A stretch of DNA of 64,000 nt from Branchiostoma floridae (taxonomy: Eukaryota; Chordata; Leptocardii; Amphioxiformes; Branchiostomatidae): positions 14,373,774-14,437,773 of the forward strand of contig NC_049985.1 in the NCBI RefSeq assembly GCF_000003815.2, read 5' to 3'. The notes beneath the pieces are model-generated. The model saw only the letters and a program-made list of their open reading frames with translations. It was not told the DNA's origin and searched no databases. This document shows, one piece after another, positions 1 to 9,261 of the stretch. The number at the start of each line of letters is the position of its first letter. Positions within the stretch are counted from its first letter, which is position 1. A program made the position numbers and the translations under genes.

Positions 1-1004
1 CAACACAAGCTGCACGCCTTAGGAAAGGTGAGCAAACAAATTCACAGAATAAAAAAAACGAAATTCAGACAGCAAAATGTCTCTGCACTGAGAACACTGT
101 CCCGCCAAAGCGCGGGAAACAGACCGCCAAACAAAAATTCCAGAACACGCCATAAGGCGGCAAGGCAATACTGCGTACCTTCTAGGTTAGTGACACTAAC
201 GCCAAAGGAAACTACTCAGTCCTTTGCTGCCGGCAAGATACGTTCCCAGAAGAAAAGATGTCACCGGCACATGGCTGGTACCGCGCTACAGGAGCTCTGC
301 TAGACAACGTCCTGTTCGTGCGGCTCATGATTCACTTGTGAATAGAGGGGGAGTTATATCACATGTCATAAACTCACGCGAGTGGAGATCTCGCGAGAGT
401 TCATTCCATTGTGATATCATTGGGAATCCAGGGTTCTCCCCAGAGAGTGGAATAAGGGAGGCCCTCCACTATACTCTCAGCCAGCTCCACTATACTATTT
501 TTCAAATTTAGTGTGTTTCTTCCCTATTTTCTTTGTTAGTTTTGCTAAAATTAATGACAATTCACAGATTTTTGTACCAAGTGGCATCACTTTTCCAGTC
601 AGCATTGTCTGCAAAAACTTGTGAATGAGCAATGATCAAAACAATAGTAGTGTTGCCACTTCACAACAAAGGAATAACAACCCATTTTCAAGTGCAGCGC
701 GTTAATGCGGGTTATTTTTGCCAGCCCCTCCACTATACTAAAAAATTCTGAACCCTGAAATATCACGTCCAGATATGATAAGACAGAACACAGGAAACAT
801 AGAGTCTGACATAGACTTTACAGAAGTACCTGACCTTGGTGCTGAAATGTCCTTTTTGAATGATTTTTGCAATTACAGACAAAGCAAACATTATGTTAAC
901 TGTGTTGAAATTGCATTTGACAGATATGAGCCAACTACATAACATATAGTTGGCAGTGACATGGTGAACAGCTGCGATGTACGTTTATTTTCTAAACACT
1001 GTAC
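1..1004. other. Left-edge region without a recognised exon; CpG-containing first 450 bp with promoter-type motifs
   Basis: No exon with credible splice sites was found here, although the ankyrin gene must continue to the left of its exon at 1005-1103. The first 450 bases are CpG-richer than the rest. They contain TTTCCCGC on the minus strand (112-119, the E2F consensus core) and an exact TCTCGCGAGA palindrome at 389-398, a motif known from animal core promoters. The phrase CCACTATACT recurs near 466, 488 and 730, suggesting a small repeat. Short open frames here have no recognisable family. Confidence 0.4.
389..398. promoter_or_regulatory. TCTCGCGAGA palindromic promoter motif
   Basis: This is an exact TCTCGCGAGA ten-mer. 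The motif is known as an element of TATA-less animal promoters and is reported as a binding site for Kaiso-like factors. An E2F-type core lies about 270 bp away (112-119). No downstream first exon could be assigned, so a promoter here is an inference. Confidence 0.35.
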
Positions 1005-4000
1005 CTTGTTTGTGGTGTTTGGATCAGCGCCGTGCCTAAGAAGTTCTCTCAGAGCGAAGAACTGGTCCCACTCCGTGGCCAGGTGTAACGGATAATCTCC
1101 GTTCTAGAGTAGAGCGTCCGAAGAAAACATTCAGAATTGAGGTATAAAAATGCAAAAAATGTTCATAGATCTGCTATTAGTCTAAGATTACATGTACATT
1201 TCCGACAATACAATTTGGCTTTGTTAATTTGCGTATATGGATGACATCCGCACGCGCATCGATTCTCATCCGTTTCAAAAAGAAGTTTTGACCATACTTT
1301 AAAGTGCACAAAGCAGCTGTAAAATTACATCTATAGCCATAAATTGAGAAAAAAATATCAGAAAGCGGAGTCACAAACGATGGTGGTGAAAGACCAAAAA
1401 TGGCATATAAGTATACCGTACTCTGCGTGTTAAGTCATTTATTCATCCTTCCTCACCACGTTCATGATGAAGACAACATTTTTTTTTGGCGAAACATTTT
1501 CATTCGCACGCTCGCAAATCAGCTTAGGAGTTCCCGGTGGATGTCATTCCTATGTTGAAATCAACATGGTTTGATGTTGAAAAAAAGAAGGAAAATCTAC
1601 AAATGCAACTGTGTGATTTTAGGATGAATGTGTGGTACCTTGTTGACGGGATCTTTGAGAGCACGGTTCTCACACAGCAAGGCTACTACAGAGGCGTGTC
1701 CGGTACGGGCCGCGCAGTGGAGGGGCGTGTCATCGTCCTGAAACACACGTGACGTCATCATGATTGACATTCAGAATGTTAGATGCTGCGAGATAGCTTT
1801 GCAATTTTTTTTTAAAATATATGAGGATCTGATTACAAAATACGACCCAGTGTACCATCATGTTCACTACTGCACACGTAGGCCTTTTTGTTACGGTATT
1901 TCTATATATATAGAGTATTAAAAATTAAAGAGTGTATATTGATATGTTATACCATACCTCGTTCCTGATGTTAACATACGCGTCATATTCGATTAATATC
2001 TTTGCGACTTCTGGGTGACCCTTTGTTCCTGTATGGTGCAGAGGAGTGTCACCGAACTGCAAAAAAAAGAAATAACATTTTATTAATATTAATATGAAAG
2101 GTTACATGACATTAGCCAGATTTGAAAGTCAGGTACAAATACAAAGAATCTTCATATTCAAGAAATAAGATTTTTAGAAAACGCATGTAAAGTCACAGTG
2201 CTTTCCTCTCTAAACGTCTCAATACTTTATCATCAAGAATAACATATCAACAGTCAACGAGGTTAGCAAGGTGCTAAGTCATGCATTTATTACTTACGTC
2301 ATTGGTAATGTCGACGTCAGCCAGTAACGACAAAAGTTTTGCTGCGACCTCTACGTGACCTTTGGCGGCGGCCATGTGAAGTGCCGTGTTCCCGTCCTGT
2401 AAAAAACGTGATGGACATGTAGATGGAGAAGTACAGTTTGTCAGGTCATAGATATCCTACCTAGCAGTGCCCTAGACGGAAAACGTCCTCCAAGACTTCA
2501 AGAATTGTTAGCCTCTACCAGGCTCCGTAGATCTGTGGTCTAATAGTAGAAATTGGACAAATAGAGTTTATAGTACCACAGCGAGGAAATAACTTCTCTG
2601 GCCGGCTGACTCCCCTAGCGCACTATTGCCTCCATTGCCGCCGATTTGTCCAATTTCTACTATATATAGACCACCGATCCGCGGAGCCTGGTACCATATT
2701 GATATATCCGATCGGGATGCGTTTGTACTAGATGTTAAGTAAGAATTGATATCACACTCTTCAAGTTAAAGGTAACGTTTTGTATATTCATTACCTAAAT
2801 GAGCAATGGAGGTTATGTTTTATAAATTTGGCAGCGTTTGTGTGTCATGTTGTCTGTTGGTGAACAAGATAACATGAGAACGGCTGGATTGGTTTCATAC
2901 TTGGTGTGTCGGTAGGATGACATGTGACATAAACTAGATATGATTAGATTATGGGTTCCCTGACGGCTTTCCTTTGGTATAGCAGAGTATCTACAGGTTT
3001 TGTCATCTCGTTTATTAAAAAAATAAAAAATAANNNNNNNNNNNNNNNNNNNNNNNNNNNNNNNNNNNNNNNNNNNNNNNNNNNNNNNNNNNNNNNNNNN
3101 NNNNNNNNNNNNNNNNNNNNNNNNNNNNNNNNNACAGCTCATGATATCGCTCCACTAGATCACAGTCTCCGTTCCTGGCGCCGTGGAAAAACGTCTTTGA
3201 TATCACCTACAGAAGGAGTAGGCGTTCAATGATTGGTCGATTCAAAATAAACGACGGTCGACCGTACAATGATGTCAGGCTTACCGTTATTCTTGTCATC
3301 ATCAACGTTTCCTGATTCAAAATATGAAAAGCTTAAGATATGAAACTGTTCTTCCAATATTGTTTTATGATAGACTTCTCACAAAAATATATGAAGAACA
3401 CTGTTAATTATAGACACACTTACCAAGTAACGCCTGAATGTGTCCCCTAAGACGTAAGACAAGGCGTTCAACATGCTGTCATCTTGAAGGTACTTCCGCC
3501 TGTACCTGTCGTACAGGTAGTACACAGATGGGCGGGTCAGTTCCAGGTACCGCCGGAGCTTCTCAAACTTTGGGTGGGACAGGCGCTTCAACCCCGGTCC
3601 TAGCAGGATGAAGAGACAAAAAAATTGCAAGCGTTGCTAGATATATAAGTCACATTGTTCACGGTGCTCTAACACACACACACAAACACACAGACACACA
3701 CCATAGAGAGAGAGAGAGTCTGTGTGTTTGTGTGTGTGTGTCCGTGTATCCGTCTGCCTGTCTGTGTGTGTCTGTGTATTTGAGGGAGATCGAATGGGTG
3801 AGAAAGAAGGAGAGTGTAATCCAGTAACATTTGTCCCCTAACGTTTACCAACAATGTGTTTATATATGTCCTTCTCGTAGCTTAAAGAAGAAAAGATGAT
3901 AAAAAGATTTGTTGCTTTTCCAGTGTTACTCCTTTATATCTATAGAATATTTTTTCAAAGACTGGTTTATTGGAGACTCTGACAATGATTTGTAATCTCT

Positions 4001-4344
4001 AGATTGTCTTCAAGTCACCCACCTTCTTGTTTAACGGAACCCTTCAACTCATCTGCTCTCTTTTCTACGTAAGGAAGCACCTCATCCTCCAAGGTCTGAT
4101 GCCTCTGACACGATACTAAGATCTCCACTAACAGACTCAAATCTGTCTCGGTCACCAATTGTCGTGAGACGAGAACGTCAATCAAAAACTCGGCCGTGGG
4201 CGGAGCTATGTTCGGAACCAATCGGGTTTCTTCCGGAAAGTAGTCTTCGCACAACAGTCGGATGTGTTCGGCATGTCCGATTTCCAGGTCCGAAGCCACT
4301 CGAGCGAGGAGATCGCGAAACGAAATAGTCCCCTCCTTTGCCAT
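1005..4344 (-). CDS. Death-effector-like domain plus ankyrin-repeat protein (3' end outside window)
   Basis: The gene reads right to left. Exon 1 (4344-4023) starts at ATG 4344 and encodes about 107 residues with the helical hydrophobic pattern of a death-effector domain (FRDLL..V..DL....HIRLLCEDYFPEE...LIDVLVSRQ...LSLLVEILV). Exon 2 (3599-3424) encodes a basic helical linker rich in Tyr and Arg. Exon 3 begins at 3206 with an ankyrin start (FHGARNGDCDLVERYHEL) and enters the assembly gap. Four further exons, 2396-2298, 2056-1958, 1737-1639 and 1103-1005, are each exactly 99 bp, phase 0, and encode one 33-residue ankyrin repeat (for example DGNTALHMAAAKGHVEV). All visible junctions have AG/GT signals and join in frame. 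DED-ankyrin combinations suggest an adaptor in apoptosis or innate immune signalling, but that role is inferred. The classical RxDL motif is not obvious, so another death-fold is possible. Exons may be missing in the gap and beyond the left edge. Confidence 0.8.
2516..2693. mobile_element. Short foldback MITE in an intron of the ankyrin gene
   Basis: The left end starts TACCAGGCTCCG and the right end is its inverted copy. The two arms match over about 50 bases with a few differences, including a shared core GTAGAAATTGGACAAAT. The roughly 75-bp centre is unrelated. No long target duplication is visible, but the boundaries fit a TA duplication (TA-CCAGG...CCTGG-TA), as in Tc1/mariner-derived MITEs. 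It contains no coding capacity. Confidence 0.75.
3034..3133. other. Assembly gap of 100 N
   Basis: The run of exactly 100 N is the conventional size for a gap of unknown length. It truncates the ankyrin exon that begins at 3206, and one or more further ankyrin exons could be lost here. Confidence 0.98.
3670..3775. repeat. Compound microsatellite (CA)n, (GA)n, (TG)n
   Basis: CA-rich, then GA, then TG-rich dinucleotide tracts follow one another in the intron between exons 1 and 2 of the death-fold/ankyrin gene. The CA and TG tracts are mutually complementary and could fold back. Confidence 0.85.
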
Positions 4345-6170
4345 AACGTCAGGATTTTTCTTACTGAGTTTGTTTTTCGTAGTCCGTTGTTTTACCTCAA
4401 ATGGGTACGGAATACTGTTGAAAATGAAAACGATACAAAAATATTAGATATGCAGTAAGTTAACACTTAAAGAAAGACTTGTACATAGACATTTGGCTAT
4501 AGCCGGCTCTTGCCTCAACAGCAAGTTCCAAAAATACATAAATGAATGTTTTATAAATGCACCATATTACAGTGTAACGGTCACTATTTCACACTAGTAC
4601 TACTCAGCCAGTAACTTAACATAAACTGAGCGCAATAATGAAATGCGCATGTATGTTTATATTTTTATTCTTATTTTTGCTTTCAGGGTACTTCTCTGTA
4701 GAATATCAATCTGATAGTATATTGTTATCATTTAGAAACATTGACAGCTAAATGCAAGCTAAATGTGTTTACAAACTGTATCGCTGACGTTAACGGATAA
4801 CTGGCCACTGAGTAAACAACAAACAACCTAACTGGTCCTTGTCTGTCCCGATAAGGTATTCCACCTCACTTACGACTTTTCGAGTGCACTAAGTGTTCCT
4901 TAGTTTCCGTTACCACAGACAAGTATATATAACGTTACAAGCTTTCATGAAGTTTAAAAGTCCGTTCTGATTTTGTTACTGGTAGAGGTTTTGACGAGGG
5001 GGTTATAGAATTTGATATAAAACACCCTAAACAAGTGAATTTTGAGAAACAACTCGAAATAAGTCTAAAATAAAGCTATTATGAATGAACGAATATAATA
5101 TGTCTATTATGCACAGTTTACCTGTATGCACGATGTTATTGAAGGCTTCTTGAATGCGAGACTAAGATTCCGCCCTCCCCACCTGTCGCCGCTCACCTGT
5201 TGCCCTACCTGTACGAGGTCGTAACCATGGAAGCGTGACATTACACCTGGCTGGAGCGAACCATTCATGCAGTGGGGGTGGGGTACTGATAACAGTTTTT
5301 TTGTAACGTGACGTAATGAGTACCCCAGCAATAAAAACACTATGTACATACAATAAACATTTATTTGGATCTATTTTATCGAATTTCTCGGGGTAAGATC
5401 GTATATACACTATAAGTTGAACAGTACGGGTTCCCGTGCCGTTATTTGTGTACTTGTGTGCTCAATGTTATGATCATATGATAGCCAACAAATGTAATCA
5501 TATCTCCATCCTCTACGTAGGTATATTTGTTCCATGAAAGCACATATCGTGTTGGTTCATTTTCCGTTTCGTTTAGTTTGACAAATTCAGCTACTGTATA
5601 AGTTAAGTTTTCCTTTTCACCCAATAGACTAGATGTGCCCCTCGAGCTCTTTGCATTAGGTATGAACTTGCAACAAAAATTATTATCATTATTATTGTTC
5701 GTCATAGAAAAAAAAACAGTAGAGACAAAGTGTGGCGATTTCATGATTTTTAATTCCAGAAAAACTGCATAAGTTCTTGCACAGTATCAATCAAAACAAA
5801 AAGTACATGTATTAGGTATGCCAATGTCTCCTGTTACACTGGGAATTGTCTATTTACAAAGCACGGGAAACAAAAACAAGCCTGATATTTCCAGTTAGGT
5901 CACATGACAGCATACCCCATTCGCATTTCTCAGTTACCTCTACATTCATAAAGGATCCGTCGCTTCCGTTGACTAACTTTGATCTTTACTTTCGCGCTGC
6001 CAAAGTTGAGCATAGTTTGACAAAACAAAATGTCAAGCCTGAAGCTTACAGACATCACTTTGTACTTGCAACATGCAAACACAAACGAAGTCACAATCGT
6101 CGCATTTTACATTGTACAAAATGTACAATCATGCTACATTATAGAAGTCCGTTTTCACAATGTGATACTG
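4345..6170. other. Intergenic region, no gene recognised
   Basis: This AT-rich spacer separates the death-fold gene from the PIP-box pair and should hold the promoter of the minus-strand gene starting at 4344. A minus-strand open frame at 5442-5744 (100 codons) has Asn-rich low complexity and no recognisable family, and is not called. Confidence 0.5.
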
Positions 6171-6602
6171 TCACCTCTTCCTGAAGAAGTCCGTAACTGT
6201 CGTCTGTTTTACAGTCTTAGAACTTGACCGTAGAAGTCTCTCCTCGCACCACTTCTCCTCCAAGACGTTCTCAGTCTGTAGGATGTTGTCCAAGACGTTT
6301 GTGTGTCCCTCCCTCACCACGAACTTCTTTAGTCTTTTCAAACATTGTAGCGCCTCTGGAAGGTTCGTAATGTCGTCTGACTTCTGTTCCTCTGACGCTG
6401 CTTCTCTGTCGAACTCCTCTTCTAGAGATCTTTTTCTCTTCCTCTGTCCGTTGCTTCTCTGGTGCACGGCACTGCGTGGGTTGGCGATGAAGATGGGTCC
6501 GGTGTTGCTGCCGAAACTGTCGTTAAGATCCAGCGTCTCCAGTCCCTGTTGTATCGTGACGAACCGAACTCTGCGAGGTTTGGAGTCCACGTTTGGTGCC
6601 AT
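6171..6602 (-). CDS. Small PIP-box protein, copy 1; pogo/Tigger transposase-tail-like
   Basis: The start at 6602 was chosen because the paralogue at 7655-8104 aligns from this Met; the open frame extends upstream to 6974 but that part is not shared. The 143-aa product has a basic N-terminus, a basic patch (GQRKRKR) that could be a nuclear localisation signal, an acidic stretch, then a conserved helical block (PEALQCLKRLKKFVVREGH...VLEEKWCEERL) and the C-terminal tail KQTTVTDFFRKR. QTTVTDFF fits the PCNA-interacting consensus QxxhxxFF and contains the TD pair found in high-affinity boxes such as that of p21. An ALxxL...LExxV helical block followed by a terminal PIP box is the arrangement at the end of pogo/Tigger transposases. 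I infer a nuclear PCNA-binding protein, perhaps a domesticated transposase tail; the function is unknown. Confidence 0.72.
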   Translation of the reverse strand: MAPNVDSKPRRVRFVTIQQGLETLDLNDSFGSNTGPIFIANPRSAVHQRSNGQRKRKRSLEEEFDREAASEEQKSDDITNLPEALQCLKRLKKFVVREGHTNVLDNILQTENVLEEKWCEERLLRSSSKTVKQTTVTDFFRKR

Positions 6603-7654
6603 CCTCACGGGCTGTCTGCTTGGCTCAGAGTCAGCGAGAGAAATGACTGACCGAAGCAAAGAAAGACATATATAGTCTAGTGTAGGTTGTCTACGCTTGG
6701 CGTCAGTTGTCGCGTTACACACTGTTCTTTGATTGTGGTGTAGAAACGAACAATGAACATGAAGCCATTGTCTTTTCATGTGACGACCTGAAGCCCTGTA
6801 TAGAATCATTAGACAAGTTTCAAACTCGCCAAACCAGAAAATCGTGAACAACTGCTTAGACTGTGCATGGCCTTCTAAATCAACAATACCCTGGTATCTC
6901 TCCATAATATCTACTGATACTGAATGACGAGTTAAAGATTCGATTGCTCTTTTTGTTCTATGCTTGGTCGCCACTACTCAGCTTTGCGGTTGGGCTGTCT
7001 TTTACTTGACGTTGCTTAAAAGGAATCGTATTATCACGATCTTTTTATTACCCTGAGCATTATTCAACATGCGAAATATGGCACATTGACATAAACAGAA
7101 AAACGATACTTCATAATTTTACAATATCCTTCATTGAAAAATAATAAAGCTATACGACCAGATGGCTTCTGCTATTTGTAATAACAAAAATCTGACTGTT
7201 ATTAATGAAACAAACAGGAATGATCATGGAAAACTATATACCATGTTTGCCTCTCTAACGTATCTCATTTCTATGAACATATATGTCATATACAGTGTTG
7301 ATGACACGAAACTTGGTAGATCTAGAATGCAGAGCGTATTTATTCTAAAACAGTACATGAACTGGCTCCATTGCATACACAAATAGATTACGGTGTGCCA
7401 TCAATGATATGGCAAAGCAATTGTTATTTTCACTGTTTATATTTGTTTGTGCTCTAGCTGTGTACACTAGTACATATTAGTCATTGTATATGTCAAATAA
7501 GACATCCCATTCTTATGTCACTGTAATTGTACTTCTACTTTATCACTGACCGGAGCTTGTAAGAGCATAAAGTTTAACGTAAAATAAAGGTTTCATTCAG
7601 TCATTTGTTTACCCGTAAGATTATGTTCCGTTACAATCAGAATTTCAACTGGCA
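6603..7654. other. Spacer between the two PIP-box genes
   Basis: The spacer lies 5' of copy 1 and 3' of copy 2. An open frame continues upstream of copy 1 to 6974 but is not conserved in copy 2, so it is treated as leader. No other gene or named repeat was recognised. Confidence 0.45.
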
Positions 7655-8104
7655 TCATAATTGTCTCTTCCTGAAGAAGTCTGTAACTGTTGTCTGCTTT
7701 ACAGTCTTAGAACTTGGCCTCACAAGTCTCTCCTCACACCACTTCTCCTCCAAGACGTTTTCCAGCTCCAAGACGCTGTCCAAGACATCCGAATGTCCCT
7801 CCCTCACCATGAACGTCTTCAGTCTTTTCAGACATTGCAGCGCCTCTGGAATAGTCTTGACTTCTTCCGGGTTCCTTTCTCTCGTCTCCAGCGAACCTTC
7901 CATGTCAACATCGTCTTCCAACGCTCGTTTTCTTTTCCGCTGCTTGCAAACGTTGTTCTTAGCCTCCAATGTTTCCCCAAAGTTAGAGCAAAGTTCGGTC
8001 TTGGCGTTGCTGCAAAATCTTTCGTCCAGTACAAGTGCTTCTAACCCCAGCTGTAGCGAGCTAAACGGGGTCCGGTGTTGTTTGGGATCCCTTTTAGGTG
8101 GCAT
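7655..8104 (-). CDS. Small PIP-box protein, copy 2; tandem paralogue of the 6171-6602 gene
   Basis: The 149-aa product starts at ATG 8104 (MPPKRDPKQHR), which aligns with the start of copy 1. The N-terminal half has diverged, although GLE(T/A)L and the SFGSN/RFCSN position are still recognisable. The basic patch KQRKRKR and the C-terminal 60 residues are strongly conserved, including KQTTVTDFF at the end, followed by RKRQL. The reading frame is intact and both copies are intronless, in the same orientation and about 1 kb apart, so they arose by tandem duplication. Stronger conservation of the helical block and PIP box than of the linker suggests selection on PCNA binding. The fourth residue after the box is Gln, not the basic residue expected of a CRL4-Cdt2 PIP degron, so replication-coupled degradation is uncertain. 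Confidence 0.72.
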   Translation of the reverse strand: MPPKRDPKQHRTPFSSLQLGLEALVLDERFCSNAKTELCSNFGETLEAKNNVCKQRKRKRALEDDVDMEGSLETRERNPEEVKTIPEALQCLKRLKTFMVREGHSDVLDSVLELENVLEEKWCEERLVRPSSKTVKQTTVTDFFRKRQL

Positions 8105-9261
8105 CGTCGCAATATGGTCCCAGCTAGTATAGAATCTGATATGAGTAACTTTGGAGGAACACAAGTGTGTTCTTAGAACTTTGCAGGGCACAACATTGTC
8201 TACACTCTACACACCAAGCCAACTGTCGTTATGCCCCGGGCTAATTTACATCATTAACTATCTTTAAGTATAATCATCTTCAACGACCTGTCAAATAGGT
8301 TCTCCAATGGGGCCTTTAAAAACAAGAGAAACCGGAAAATCAACAAAATGGCGGGTATACACCGCATAATAATAACAAAGTGATGCAAATGTGTCTGGTG
8401 CTTTAATCGCTCCGTTTACATGTTATTACATTTTCTGGTAATTGTTTCATGAATAACGCAATGTACAATTACAATATGAAAGCAGATAATCTGATAATAT
8501 TAGTAATAATCCCTGCAATATGGGCTAAGCAGGAGAAGAAGAATATGACATAGTTTCAAAAAGGAAGGTTTTAAAAACTCCTTTGAAAGAAAACTCAACA
8601 TAATATTTCTGTCAGATTTGACCTTGCATATCAATACATAGTCTAGCAGTTTGAGAAAAGTTGATTCATTGTTAGTTACAAAGAATAAGAAATATGTTTT
8701 TTTAAAACCTATTTTATCAAGTTGCATGGGACAAGAAATGGATTGACAATTGGTACTGGTTATAGTCGAAAACAGAAAGATCACATATGAGTAGAAATGG
8801 ACTCAAGTTACGAAACATCATATCAAACCATTGACATCTGTCTAGCATTCACAACAACTTCATAACAATATAGAGACAACCACAGCAACCTTGATAACTT
8901 TATACATTTTTAATTAGTGCAATTGTCTTATAATGTTATTGTTCTGAAAACTATTGATGAGTAAAGTTGCAACAGAAAAATGCCCCCCTTTCTGTTTTTA
9001 TACCACAGGTGGAACATAATATTTGTATCCTACAGTCAGATTTAAGGAAGGTAACATTTGAAGTATTCTTCTGCTTTGTACACAAAACAGTAATACAAAA
9101 AGGACAAAATGTTGACATATTATGCATATTTTTGTGTAGAAAAAAGTCTCCTATTACAGCGATGCATTTTACAAAGCCCTCTGTTGAAATTTTTTGGCCC
9201 ACAACAAAGACAATATCTACATGTACATTGTATTTCTACACTGTTGTAAGTTAAGATAGAA
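8105..9261. other. Spacer between PIP-box copy 2 and the 3' end of NUP62
   Basis: The part near 8105-8400 should contain the promoter of copy 2. The remainder, up to 9261, is downstream of the NUP62 stop codon and is likely its 3' untranslated region and flank. It is AT-rich with no exon-like structure. Confidence 0.45.

Noticed and set aside
5442-5744. 100-codon minus-strand frame containing TRYVLSWNKYTYVEDGDMI
   Set aside because: The stretch looks somewhat protein-like, but there are no matching splice sites, no family resemblance and an Asn-rich low-complexity start, so support is insufficient.
6283-6675. 130-codon plus-strand open frame
   Set aside because: Antisense of the PIP-box gene at 6171-6602; the minus-strand frame is conserved in a paralogue.
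7605-8132. 175-codon plus-strand open frame
   Set aside because: Antisense of PIP-box copy 2; its sequence has no independent support.
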